32,717 bases of DNA. It comes from Streptomyces sp. OfavH-34-F. GTDB lineage: Bacteria > Actinomycetota > Actinomycetes > Streptomycetales > Streptomycetaceae. The stretch's first letter is position 1; every line of letters starts with the position of its first letter. A model generated the notes under the pieces. That model did no database searches and was not told the origin of the DNA. It saw only the letters and a list, made by a program, of their open reading frames with translations. This document shows positions 22,599 through 30,876 of this stretch, one piece after another. The stretch covers positions 1-32,717 of the forward strand of contig NZ_JAKRGC010000035.1 of the NCBI RefSeq assembly GCF_022347745.1, read 5' to 3'. The position numbers and the translations under genes are program-made.

Positions 22599-23894
22599 AT
22601 GGGTCCCAGCGACGACGTGCTGACCTCGATCGAGATCTGCGCGGGGGCTGGAGGGCAGGCCATCGGTCTCCATCAGGCCGGCTTCAAGCACCTGGCGCTC
22701 GTGGAGATCGACGCCTACGCGGCGCAGACGCTCCAGCAGAACATCGCCTCCCTGGGCGAGTGGAGCTGGGAGCGCGACTACTGCGATGTGATTTCCGGAG
22801 ACGTCAACCACTTCGTTCCCCTCGCTTCCGGGAACAGTCGCGAAACCGACCTGAAAAAGGCGCAGAAGTATCTGGGAAGGCCGCTGGCCAAGGGTGAGCT
22901 GCACCTCCTCGCGGGAGGCGTCCCGTGTCCGCCCTTCTCGCATGCCGGAAAGCAGCTCGGAAAAGACGATGAGCGTGACCTTTTTCCGCGCATTCTTGAG
23001 CTTGCCGATGAACTGCGGCCCGAAGCCGTGATGATCGAGAATGTGCGCGGTATCAAGGATGCGAAATTCGAGGAGTATCGCACCTATATCGAAGCGCGTC
23101 TCCAGGGAGGCTGGGCCACCCACCCCGTCACCGGCATCGTTGAGGACTTCGAAGGGCTCGGCTACCAGGTCTGCGAGTGGGAGGTGCTGGAGGCCAGCGA
23201 CTTCGGTGTCCCCCAGCTGCGCCCCAGGGCCGTTCTGGTGGCCATCCGCAAGGATGTGCTCGGTGATCTGAAGTTCGTATGGCCGACGGCCACCGGAAGC
23301 CCGGTGAGCGTGTACCAGGCGCTCAGGGAGTCGATGAAGGCCCGGTACGCGCCCTACCTGGCCATGGGCGGAGAGATCGCGGTTCTGGCGGCGAAGCGCC
23401 TGGAGAAGTGGGAAGAAGAGGCGCGGAAGGCCGAACAGAAGAAGGATCTCGGGATCGCCCCCACGCTGGTGGGCGGTTCCAAGAAGCACGGCGGAGCCGA
23501 TCTCGGTCCGAGCCGCGCGAAGGCCGCATGGCGCGACCTGGGCGTCACCGGCGTAGGCGTGGCCAACTCGCACGAGGAGAGCGTGCGCAAGCAGACCCAG
23601 GACCGGGACCTCTTCCGGGAGACGGGCCCCATGCTCACGGTCGAGCAGGCCGCGATCATCCAGGGGTTCCCGTCGAACTGGAAGTTCTCCGGAGGCAAGA
23701 CCGCGCAGTACCGGCAGGTTGGGAACGCGTTTCCGCCCCCGGTCGCCGCCGCTGTGGGCAAGGCCATCGCGGACGTCCTGCGTGCCGCCCATGAGCGCGA
23801 CCGCCGCAAGGCCGAGTCCGCGGGGGCCCTACCCGGCCAGGCGGCGCCGGCGGTCGCGGACCGTGCTGACGATCTTGAGGGCGCACACGTCTGA
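22599..23894 (+). CDS. dcm: DNA cytosine-5 methyltransferase
   Basis: 431-residue C5-cytosine DNA methyltransferase with all key motifs in order: I EICAGAGGQAIGL (12-24, SAM binding), II LVEID (34-38), IV GGVPCPPFS with catalytic Cys110, VI ENVRG (147-151), VIII QLRPRAV (206-212), then a target-recognition region of about 150 residues (including an Arg/Lys/Glu-rich helix and a GIAPTLVGGSKKHGG loop) and motifs IX-X FRETGPMLTVEQAAIIQGFP and QVGNAFPPPVA. It protects host DNA by methylating a short site that cannot be told from sequence. ATG 22599 has AAGGAG 10 bases upstream; GTG 22563 is an alternative. The 3' end overlaps the convergent vsr gene by 66 bp. Confidence 0.93.
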   Translation: MGPSDDVLTSIEICAGAGGQAIGLHQAGFKHLALVEIDAYAAQTLQQNIASLGEWSWERDYCDVISGDVNHFVPLASGNSRETDLKKAQKYLGRPLAKGELHLLAGGVPCPPFSHAGKQLGKDDERDLFPRILELADELRPEAVMIENVRGIKDAKFEEYRTYIEARLQGGWATHPVTGIVEDFEGLGYQVCEWEVLEASDFGVPQLRPRAVLVAIRKDVLGDLKFVWPTATGSPVSVYQALRESMKARYAPYLAMGGEIAVLAAKRLEKWEEEARKAEQKKDLGIAPTLVGGSKKHGGADLGPSRAKAAWRDLGVTGVGVANSHEESVRKQTQDRDLFRETGPMLTVEQAAIIQGFPSNWKFSGGKTAQYRQVGNAFPPPVAAAVGKAIADVLRAAHERDRRKAESAGALPGQAAPAVADRADDLEGAHV

Positions 23895-24287
23895 GTCCTC
23901 GTGCTCCCAGAACCGCAGCACCGTCCATCCGGCCTCGGCCAGACGCCTGTCAGTGTCGCGGTCCCGGGCCACGTTCCCGGCCACCTTGTCTGACCAGTAG
24001 CCGGAGTTCGTCCGGGGCGGGACGTAGTGCTCCGGACAGCCGTGCCAGTAACAGCCGTCGATGAACACGGCGACCTTCGCCGGACGGAAGACCAGGTCAG
24101 CCGTCCGGCGCAGCTCCGGCAGGGGCCGGGCGGCCACGCGATAGCGCAGCCCGTTCGCATGCACGAGCCGGCGGATGAGCCGCTCCGGCTTGGTGTCCCG
24201 GCTGCGGATCGCCTGCATGTTCCGGCGGCGCGCCGCAGACGAGGCCCACGAGCCTTCTGGCGGGGTCCAGTCTGCGGGCTCAGACAC
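23829..24287 (-). CDS. vsr: Very short patch repair (Vsr) endonuclease
   Basis: 152-residue Vsr endonuclease, which nicks DNA at T:G mismatches arising from 5-methylcytosine deamination. Motifs: RRRNMQAIRSRDTKPERLIRR at the N-terminus, TADLVFRPAKVAVFIDGCYWHGCPEH (catalytic Asp and the zinc-site Cys/His), and GWTVLRFWEHE near the end. GTG 24287 has TTGGAG about 8 bases upstream; GTG 24296 is an alternative. Unlike most vsr genes it is not in line behind dcm but on the opposite strand, last in the GHKL-Z1-Vsr operon, 37 bp after the Z1 gene. Its stop lies inside the 3' end of the methyltransferase gene. Confidence 0.93.
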   Translation of the reverse strand: MSEPADWTPPEGSWASSAARRRNMQAIRSRDTKPERLIRRLVHANGLRYRVAARPLPELRRTADLVFRPAKVAVFIDGCYWHGCPEHYVPPRTNSGYWSDKVAGNVARDRDTDRRLAEAGWTVLRFWEHEDSDVCALKIVSTVRDRRRRLAG

Positions 24288-24324
24288 CAGGGTCACTCCA
24301 AGGTCACGTACGGCAGAAGTCAGC

Positions 24325-27258
24325 TCACGGGACTTCGATGGTGGCTTCGTCGGGCCGGGACGAGTCGACCGCCCGGAAGCGAACGTAGGGTACCGGCTTG
24401 CCCGCCGGGCCCGCCGCCGGGATGAACGCCGCGGCCAGAACGACCTTGCCGGGGTCGATACAGCCGCCCGTCACGAGATCTTCCGGACTTCCGGTGCCGG
24501 GCTCGACCACGGGATACAGGAGCACGGCTCCCCTGCGCGGGCGGTGAAGCTGGGTGGCGAACGGGTCGTCGTCGCTCAGCGCGCGGAGGCCGGCGATACG
24601 TTCGGCGGACTGGCGGTGGGCCACACCGGAGATGCGGTTGAAGACGCCCCGGGCGTTCCGCTTGCGCTGCACGAGCGTCACGGGCTGACTGCCGAGAATG
24701 CTGGCGGACACGCTCGTCGGCCCGGACGTCTGGGGAAGGATCAGCGCCCAGTCGTCCGTGGCGCAGCCGGCGTCGCTCGCGTCCCGCAGATAGGCCAGGT
24801 GCGGTGCGAAGAGGTCCGGGCGGCCCCACGCGAGACGGCTCATGATCTCCAGCAGCTGGGTGTGGCCGAGAACCGCCGTCCGGGCCGGGTATCGGGTGAA
24901 GCCGCCCCGGTCGCTGTCGGACAGGGTGACGAACACGGAAAGGTCCTCGCCCAACGCCCCCAGCGCCGCCCCCCACGCCTCCGTGTTCGCCCGGAGGTCC
25001 GGCGTGGCCACCGGGTACGCCGTCGGTTCGACCCACTGGCCGGGGGAGCGGATCTCGACCAGTTCCGCGTTGAACATCTTGTTGCGGGCCGAGGGCTTGA
25101 TCCAGGCCAGGTGCTGGGAGACGAGCGGGGGGATCTGGGCCGGGGTGACCTGGGGTTTGCCGTCCACCAGGGTGGCGTAGCGGGACAGCTGGGCGCGGAA
25201 CGTTTCTTCGTCGCGGCAGATCGCCTCGAAGGCCTCGTACAGGTCGACCGTCCTCGTCTTGCCGACCGGTTCCTCGCGGCCGATGTAGAGGCGGACCAGG
25301 TCGCGGTAGCCGGGGCGGAAGCCGAACCAGCGGCCCATCTGCATCAGGGTGTCGGCCTGCTGGGTGGTGCGGCGGTAGTACGTGACCGTCAGGCCCTCGA
25401 CCGTGAAGCCACGGGAGAGCTTGGTGCCGCCGACGAGGATCTTCCACACGTGCGGGGTGCGCTCGAAGTCGAGGTCGGGCTGGTCGTAGTCGCGTTCGGT
25501 GTCGCCGTTGACGACCAGGACGGGGGTGCCGCCGGCGTTGATCAGCTGGCGGGCGCGCGAGACGTACGCGCGCAGCTCCTCGTACGAGTCCGGCGTGGGC
25601 AGCTCCGGGTCGGCGAAGCGGTGGAAGTCGGCGGCGAAGAGCGCGGCCAGCCGGTCGTGGCCCGCGTGGCTCGTGTACGCGGCCTGGTGCCACAGGGTGC
25701 TGATGCGCAGGGCCAGGGCCGTGTGCTCGGCCATGCGCACCGACTCGTGGACGAGCATCGTGTGGTGGCGGAACGGCCCCTCCGGCACGCCCCGGTCCGC
25801 CCGGTAGAGCTTGAGCGCGCCCGTGAGGACGAAGGCGTCGAGGGCCTCCTGGAGGCGGTCGCCGGTGTCCTGGTGGATGCCGCGGACGTGCGTCTCCTCG
25901 GCGGTGCCCTCGTCGCCGTCGAGGTCGTGGAAGTCCTGGACGCCCATGTAGCCGGTCGGGCGGGGGAGCGAGATCAGGAAGTCGCGCGGGAAGATGTCCT
26001 CGCTGTCGCCCGGGTCGACGAAGACGTTGGCGAAGGGGGTCGCGGTGTAGCCGACGTACTGGGCGCGCGGCAGCAGGCCGAGCAGCTGGGAGATCTGGCC
26101 GTTGATGGCCGTACGGGTGACCTTGCCCTCCTCCCACTTCTTCGGGTCCGTCGTGTTGACGGACGCCTGGTCCGACTCGTCGTCGATGATCAGCGCGGGG
26201 ATCTCGGAGAGGATCGGGCCGATCTTCCTGAGGTCGTTGATCAGCTTGTCCAGGACGGACTTGTTCTTCTTCACGACCATGATCCGGGCCGCCGCGTGGT
26301 GCAGGTTGGCCGGGGCGTACAGCGGCTCGGTGCGGGACTGCTTCTCGAATTCGAGGGCGCGGATGCCGTTGAGCAGGCTCTTGTAGTCGTTGTCGCGGGT
26401 GGTGAGGCGCTCGATGTCGAAGGCGCCGAGGGCGGAGGGCCGGCCGCCGTGGCTGACGAACTTCTCCGGCCAGTCCGCGTCCTCCTGGTAGTCGATGCCG
26501 ACCAGGGCGTCCGGGTCGGCCGGGTCCGCGCCGCGCAGGATGTTCTCCTGGCCGATCAGCTCCATGTCGAGCCGGCGCTGGGTCTGGCCCCGCAGCAGGT
26601 TCAGCGTGCCGCCGAGGACGATGACCAGGCGGTACCCGGCGTCGATGGCCTTGGCGGTGACCCCGGTGAAGTTGGCGGTCTTGCCCGACTGGACGTAGCC
26701 GACGACCAAGCCGCGCGCTCCGTACGCCTCGGGGCGGGTGGGGTCGGAGAGGCGCTCGACCACGGCGTGGCTCGCCTCGTCGAGACCGGAGACCGCCGCG
26801 TCCGACCAGCCCTTGGCGCGCAGCAGCCGCTCGTAGGCGCTCCAGTAGAACGAGCGGGCGGCGGCGGTGTCCCGCGAGTACCAGGAGGTGAACTCCTTGC
26901 TGATGACGGCCGGTCCGGGCTCCTTGAACACCGGGACCGCGCTGTCCAGCGCCTTGCGGAGCCCGGCGGGCAGGCCCAGCCGGTCGTACGCGTCCGCGCG
27001 GCGCGCGTCCGTACGGGGCGGTGCCGGGGACCAGTCGGCCTGCTCGGCCAGGTCCCAGGCGGTCAGGGTGCGGTGCCACAGCGCGATCAGCCCGTCGCCC
27101 GGGTCGGCGGCCAGCACCCGGTCCTGGAAGTGGGAGAACGTGGTGTCGGCGGGCTCCTCGTCCTCGGAGAGCACGAAGACCAGCTTCGCGAAGGGCCTGG
27201 GCCCCCGGCGCATCGCGGCCAGCACGTCGGCGTGCAGGGTGAACAGGTGGTCGGTCAT
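24325..27258 (-). CDS. Z1-domain P-loop ATPase
   Basis: 977 residues. A ~180-residue N-terminal part leads into a superfamily-2-like ATPase: Walker A VGYVQSGKTANFTG (186-199), Walker B ALIIDDESDQAS (355-366), VGYTATPFANVFVD (402-415), and the Z1 signature ILVGGTKLSRGFTVEGL to TLMQMGRWFGFRPGYRDL (607-654), where the arginines correspond to helicase motif VI. The C-terminal ~300 residues are not assigned. Z1 proteins are known from restriction-modification loci with MutL/MORC-like ATPases and from the Mza defence system. ATG 27258 is chosen over 27291 because the alternative lies in an untypical stretch. It follows the GHKL gene by 84 bp and precedes vsr. Confidence 0.9.
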   Translation of the reverse strand: MTDHLFTLHADVLAAMRRGPRPFAKLVFVLSEDEEPADTTFSHFQDRVLAADPGDGLIALWHRTLTAWDLAEQADWSPAPPRTDARRADAYDRLGLPAGLRKALDSAVPVFKEPGPAVISKEFTSWYSRDTAAARSFYWSAYERLLRAKGWSDAAVSGLDEASHAVVERLSDPTRPEAYGARGLVVGYVQSGKTANFTGVTAKAIDAGYRLVIVLGGTLNLLRGQTQRRLDMELIGQENILRGADPADPDALVGIDYQEDADWPEKFVSHGGRPSALGAFDIERLTTRDNDYKSLLNGIRALEFEKQSRTEPLYAPANLHHAAARIMVVKKNKSVLDKLINDLRKIGPILSEIPALIIDDESDQASVNTTDPKKWEEGKVTRTAINGQISQLLGLLPRAQYVGYTATPFANVFVDPGDSEDIFPRDFLISLPRPTGYMGVQDFHDLDGDEGTAEETHVRGIHQDTGDRLQEALDAFVLTGALKLYRADRGVPEGPFRHHTMLVHESVRMAEHTALALRISTLWHQAAYTSHAGHDRLAALFAADFHRFADPELPTPDSYEELRAYVSRARQLINAGGTPVLVVNGDTERDYDQPDLDFERTPHVWKILVGGTKLSRGFTVEGLTVTYYRRTTQQADTLMQMGRWFGFRPGYRDLVRLYIGREEPVGKTRTVDLYEAFEAICRDEETFRAQLSRYATLVDGKPQVTPAQIPPLVSQHLAWIKPSARNKMFNAELVEIRSPGQWVEPTAYPVATPDLRANTEAWGAALGALGEDLSVFVTLSDSDRGGFTRYPARTAVLGHTQLLEIMSRLAWGRPDLFAPHLAYLRDASDAGCATDDWALILPQTSGPTSVSASILGSQPVTLVQRKRNARGVFNRISGVAHRQSAERIAGLRALSDDDPFATQLHRPRRGAVLLYPVVEPGTGSPEDLVTGGCIDPGKVVLAAAFIPAAGPAGKPVPYVRFRAVDSSRPDEATIEVP

Positions 27259-27342
27259 GACGGGGTGGCTCTCTCGGATCGGCACGGGCACGGGGGCGGC
27301 GAGGGCGGGGGACGGAGGCGTACGGAGCGGAGGGGTGAGGGC

Positions 27343-28872
27343 TCAGCGCTCCATCTCGCAGCGCGCCGCCGTGACCAGGACGCTGTTCCACAGCGCCACG
27401 TTGTCGGTGTGGACGGCCCGGACCCGTTCCTTCTGGAAGATCTCGTTGACCATCAGGTAGAGCATGCTCTTGATCACCGGCGCGTCGTTCAGCCCGCCGC
27501 GCCGGCCGCCGTTCAGCACCTGCCGGTACTCCCGGTTGAGCCGGACCTCTCGCCGCTCGCGGTCCAGCTCGAAGAACACGTCCGGCGGCAGGCTGTCCCA
27601 GCGGAACGCGATCGGGTCCTCGCCCTCCAGCTCCGGCAGCTCGTCGCGCAGGGTGCGCCGCAGCTTCGGGTCCATCCCCTTGCCCGCCGGCAGGACGGCC
27701 TTGCGCTGCGGTTCGGTGGCGCGCCGGGCGGCCTCCCGGTAGGTGAGCGCGGCCTCCTGCACGTACGCGGCGAAGGTGTGGCCCGAGCCGTCCTCGGCCC
27801 GCTCCAGGCCGCGCGCGAACGCCGGGGTGACCGTGACGCCGTCCTTCTTCACGGTGAGGTTGAAGACGTCATTCGGGCCGGACGGCAGATCGACGGCGAT
27901 CCGGGCGAGCGCGAGGTGGCCCTCCGGGCTGCGGGTGCCGTTCCAGCCGCCCGCCTGGACGAGGCGGTCGTTGCGGTAGATGTAGAAGCCCTGGCGCTTG
28001 GCGAGCGGTCCGATGCCCCGGAAGCTGACCAGCGGCGACTTCGGCGGCCAGATGTGCGCGGTCAGCGCGACCTCGCCGACGCCCTCGACCGGCGCGGTGT
28101 ACGTACGGGGGTAGCCGGCCCGGCCGGGCACCCGGTAGCCGAACGGATCGATCGGCTCGACGCCCCGGTGGTCCAGCTCCTCCCTGGTCCGTACGTCCTC
28201 CACGACGATGTCGATGTTGAAGCCGTCGCGGGCCAGGAAGCGGTGGAGGTAGAGCCCGAGGTGCGTCTCCAGCTTCTCGATGGCGTCGTTGAGATAGCGG
28301 TCGGTCTGCCCGGCGGTGATGGTCTCGAAGGCCCGGACCCGGTCCCAGCGCACGATCGTGCCGTGCCACTGGATGACGCCGTCGTAGCGGTCGACGAGGT
28401 CCTGGCAGTAGCTCGCGTCGACGATGTCGCAGCTGAAGTCGGCCTGGGCGCGGGCGGTCAGCCAGCGCCGGCCGGTGGACGGGCTGCGCTTGGTGCGGCT
28501 GATGACGGTGAGCGAGCCGGCGTGGGACAGGGAGGCCGCCTTGAGCCCGGCGCCGAAGTGGCCGAGCGCGTCCTCCCCGTAGCCCTGCCGGCCGCCCACC
28601 GTCATCGCGGTGTCCAGCGCCTCGTCGTCCATGCCGCAGCCGTCGTCTATGACGAGCAGGCTCACCAGCCGGTCGTCGTCCCGCAGCAGGCTGACGACGA
28701 CGTTGCGGGCGCCCGCGTCGATGGAGTTGTCGACGAGGTCGGCGATGGCCGCCTCGAACCCGTACCCCTGGTGGGTCAGCGACTCGACGTACCGGGCGGC
28801 GGGCGGGAGCCGCTTGGCACCGGTGGTGGGGACCTCGAACTGCCAGTCGGCAGAGGGCTGGTACGGGGCCAT
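27343..28872 (-). CDS. GHKL ATPase, MutL/MORC-like
   Basis: 509 residues. The Bergerat ATP-binding fold shows motif I AIADLVDNSIDAGA (42-55, Mg-binding Asn49), motif II VIDDGCGMD (74-82) and motif III GHFGAGLKAASLSHAG (about 100-115). At the place where MutL and GyrB have the general-base Glu, this protein has Asp45, as in some MORC-like bacterial members. An S5-like middle domain with the lysine-containing FNLTVKKDGVTVTP lies near residues 340-355. The C-terminus is helical. It likely acts as an ATP-driven DNA clamp. ATG 28872 follows GAGGAAGG by 5 bases; the reading frame beyond it is non-coding promoter. First gene of the operon with Z1 and vsr. Confidence 0.9.
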   Translation of the reverse strand: MAPYQPSADWQFEVPTTGAKRLPPAARYVESLTHQGYGFEAAIADLVDNSIDAGARNVVVSLLRDDDRLVSLLVIDDGCGMDDEALDTAMTVGGRQGYGEDALGHFGAGLKAASLSHAGSLTVISRTKRSPSTGRRWLTARAQADFSCDIVDASYCQDLVDRYDGVIQWHGTIVRWDRVRAFETITAGQTDRYLNDAIEKLETHLGLYLHRFLARDGFNIDIVVEDVRTREELDHRGVEPIDPFGYRVPGRAGYPRTYTAPVEGVGEVALTAHIWPPKSPLVSFRGIGPLAKRQGFYIYRNDRLVQAGGWNGTRSPEGHLALARIAVDLPSGPNDVFNLTVKKDGVTVTPAFARGLERAEDGSGHTFAAYVQEAALTYREAARRATEPQRKAVLPAGKGMDPKLRRTLRDELPELEGEDPIAFRWDSLPPDVFFELDRERREVRLNREYRQVLNGGRRGGLNDAPVIKSMLYLMVNEIFQKERVRAVHTDNVALWNSVLVTAARCEMER

Positions 28873-28927
28873 GGAGCCTTCCTCGCGCACACAGAGCTGG
28901 GACCTGGGTGGTGAGGCGCGGCCCTGA

Positions 28928-28956
28928 TGACTAGATGGGATGTGATGGTATTGCAA
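28928..28956 (-). promoter_or_regulatory. Promoter of the GHKL-Z1-vsr operon
   Basis: On the minus strand TTGCAA (28956-28951) and TAGTCA (28933-28928) are 17 bp apart, within an AT-rich stretch unusual for this genome, about 56 bp upstream of the GHKL start. It fits a vegetative (HrdB-type) promoter. Confidence 0.55.
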
Positions 28957-28995
28957 AGGTGGGACAGCCGGGAATCCCGGTGACAAACGCCCCGG

Positions 28996-29502
28996 TCACC
29001 CCTCCCGGTGCCCCGCTCCCAGTTCCCGTACGAACGCCAGGCCGCGTTCGCCGTCGAGGTCGACCTCCTCGCCCGTCGCCACGAAGCCCGTGTGGCGCAG
29101 GACCGTGCGGGAGGCGGCGTTGGCGAGGGTGGCGCGGGCGTGGAGGGTGGTCAGGGCGTACGTGGTGCGGCACAGGCCGAAGAGGTGGTGGACCGTGGCG
29201 GTGGCCAGGCCCCGGCCGGCGGCCTTCTCCGCGACGCGGAAGCCGAGTTCGGCGGCGCCGTCGCAGACGTCCACCAGGTTGAAGCGGCCCAGCACCTCGC
29301 CGGTGTCCTCCGCGACCAGGACGTGGAAGTGGCTGGTGCCCGCCTCCTGTTCGGCGAGCAGGGCGGCGTGGCGGGCCGGGAAGTCGGTGAAGTAGGCGTC
29401 GCCGCGGTCCGGGACGGAGGCGGCGAAGAAGGCGCGGTTGGCCTCCTCGAAGGCGAGGACGGCGGGGGCGTGGTCGGCGCGCAGGCGCTGCAGTGCGGGC
29501 AT
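28996..29502 (-). CDS. GNAT acetyltransferase, RimJ/RimL type
   Basis: 168-residue GNAT of the ribosomal-protein/amino-acid N-acetyltransferase (RimJ/RimL) group. It shows FHVLVAEDTGEVLGRFNLVDV, AELGFRVAEKAAGRGLATATVHHLF (CoA-binding, about residues 93-117) and LHARATLANAASRTVLRHTGFVATGE, the typical Asn/Ser-Leu-Gly-Phe end. ATG 29502 lies 5 bases after the stop of the SEC-C gene, so the two form an operon. Longer in-frame extensions only read the SEC-C gene in another frame. The acceptor is unknown. Confidence 0.87.
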   Translation of the reverse strand: MPALQRLRADHAPAVLAFEEANRAFFAASVPDRGDAYFTDFPARHAALLAEQEAGTSHFHVLVAEDTGEVLGRFNLVDVCDGAAELGFRVAEKAAGRGLATATVHHLFGLCRTTYALTTLHARATLANAASRTVLRHTGFVATGEEVDLDGERGLAFVRELGAGHREG

Positions 29503-29507
29503 GTCCG

Positions 29508-30515
29508 TCAGCCCACCCGCCCGCCGTGGCACTCCCGGTACGACTCGCCCGAGCCGCACCAGCACGCCCCGCTCTTCGGTGGCGGCCAGGGGACCGCCCG
29601 GCCGCGGGCGGCCAGGGTGGTGGCGTACTGGGGAAGCAGGTCCGGGTCGGCCGGGGAGGCGGCCTCCGAGGCGGCGAAGGCCTCGTAGGAGGGGACCGTG
29701 CCGGTGACGATGCCCAGGTTCGGGGTGCCCGCCGCCTGGAGGTCGCGCAGCGCGCTCTCCAGCCGCGCCAGGTGGTCCGGGTGCGAGGTGTACTCGCTGC
29801 CCAGGCCCGGGTAGGCGGTGAGCAGTTCGCGCAGCTCGTCCGCCGGCCAGTGCAGCACCGCCACCGGGAACGGGCGCGACAACGCCGTGCGGTACGTGCC
29901 CAGTTCGGCGCGGAGCCGGGTGATCTCGGCGCGCAGCTCGCCCGGGTCCGACGAGCCGAGCGCCCACAGGCGTTTCGGGTCGTGCAGCTCGTCCAGCGGG
30001 ACGGCCGCCGTGTGCAGCGTGTCGGCCAGCTCGTCCCAGGCGTCGTGCGCGGCGCCCATCAGCCTGCGCACCCGGTGGCGGCCGGTGAGCAGCGACTGGG
30101 TGGCGTACGGCACGTCCTCGCCGGGCGCGATCAGCAGCCGCAGGGCCGTGGAGAACAGGTCGTGGGCCGCTTCCAGCTCGTCGTGGGCCTCCAGCGTCTC
30201 GGCCGCGATCTCCCAGGGCGCGGCCTCCTGCGGGGCCGCCACGCGCACGCCGTCGATGAGCGCGCGGGCCTCCGCCTCGTGGCCGTACTCCCAGAGGTTG
30301 GCGGCGCTGAGCGCCTTCACCAGCTGCGGGTGCTCGGTGCCGGGTGCGTTGAGGAGTTCGTCGTAGAGCGTCGCGGCGCGGGCGCGTTCGCCGGCGAGTT
30401 CCAGGTGGGCCGCCGCCTGGAGGAGGAGCGGTTCGTGGTCCTCGGGGTACTGCGCCGCGGTGCGGAGCAGACGCTCGGCTTCGGTGATGTGGTCGGCAGG
30501 AGTGTCGGGGCGCAT
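29508..30515 (-). CDS. TPR-like protein with C-terminal SEC-C zinc motif
   Basis: 335 residues. Most of the protein is helical repeat (residues about 5-180, for example EAERLLRTAAQYPEDHEPLLLQAAAHLELAGERARAATLYDEL), matching tetratricopeptide-type repeats. The extreme C-terminus has GACWCGSGESYRECHGG, the SEC-C zinc-binding motif also seen at the end of SecA, which mediates protein or nucleic acid contact. ATG 30515 is chosen because TACGGT stands at -13 to -8 (leaderless type) and coding bias begins there. Common conserved Streptomyces gene of unknown role; the GNAT gene follows at once. Confidence 0.85.
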   Translation of the reverse strand: MRPDTPADHITEAERLLRTAAQYPEDHEPLLLQAAAHLELAGERARAATLYDELLNAPGTEHPQLVKALSAANLWEYGHEAEARALIDGVRVAAPQEAAPWEIAAETLEAHDELEAAHDLFSTALRLLIAPGEDVPYATQSLLTGRHRVRRLMGAAHDAWDELADTLHTAAVPLDELHDPKRLWALGSSDPGELRAEITRLRAELGTYRTALSRPFPVAVLHWPADELRELLTAYPGLGSEYTSHPDHLARLESALRDLQAAGTPNLGIVTGTVPSYEAFAASEAASPADPDLLPQYATTLAARGRAVPWPPPKSGACWCGSGESYRECHGGRVG

Positions 30516-30687
30516 GGACCACACCGTACTGCTGTACGGGCCCGGGATGGGGGGCTTGTCCACAGGTGGGGAACCGGGCCCACCCACCGGGCCCACCGCC
30601 CGGCCCACCCGCCGCGCACGCCACGCGCGCCGCGCCGGTCCGGGCCCGGACGCCCACTGCCCGCCCCGGCCCGTAAGGTTCTCCGAC

Positions 30688-30876
30688 GTGCTCAGACGAC
30701 GTCCGCAGTTGCTGTGGTTGCTGGTCCCCTACGTCCTCTACCTCGGGGCGCTGCCCTTCGTGAACCGGGTCGAACCGGTGGTTCTCGGGCTGCCGTTCCT
30801 CTTCCTCTGGCTGCTCGGGGCGACCCTGCTGACCCCCGTCGCCGTATGGCTGGCCCGGCGGGGTGACCGCCGGTGA
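30688..30876 (+). CDS. DUF3311 small membrane protein
   Basis: 62 residues with two hydrophobic helices (LLWLLVPYVLYLGALPFV and VLGLPFLFLWLLGATLLTPVAVWLA) joined by NRVEP, the DUF3311 signature. DUF3311 genes regularly precede sodium:solute symporters and are thought to act as small accessory subunits. GTG 30688 has TAAGGT at -14 to -9 and no ribosome site, fitting a leaderless message. Its TGA overlaps the symporter GTG by four bases. Confidence 0.87.
   Translation: MLRRRPQLLWLLVPYVLYLGALPFVNRVEPVVLGLPFLFLWLLGATLLTPVAVWLARRGDRR

Noticed and set aside
24320..27391. Second long minus-strand frame (over 1000 codons) across the Z1 gene
   Set aside because: Same strand but a shifted frame; Pro/Arg/His-rich translation without motifs, while the Z1 frame has intact Walker and Z1 signatures.
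24175..28914. Very long plus-strand open frame (1579 codons) opposite the Z1 and GHKL genes
   Set aside because: It is antisense to two genes with clear motifs; its Val/Arg/Gly-rich translation has no domain and is the usual G/C-driven shadow frame.
16461..29000. Integrase, transposase or tRNA attachment site bounding the defence island
   Set aside because: Looked for recombinase-type ORFs and tRNA-like cloverleaf ends at both borders and found none; how the island was acquired cannot be told from this window.
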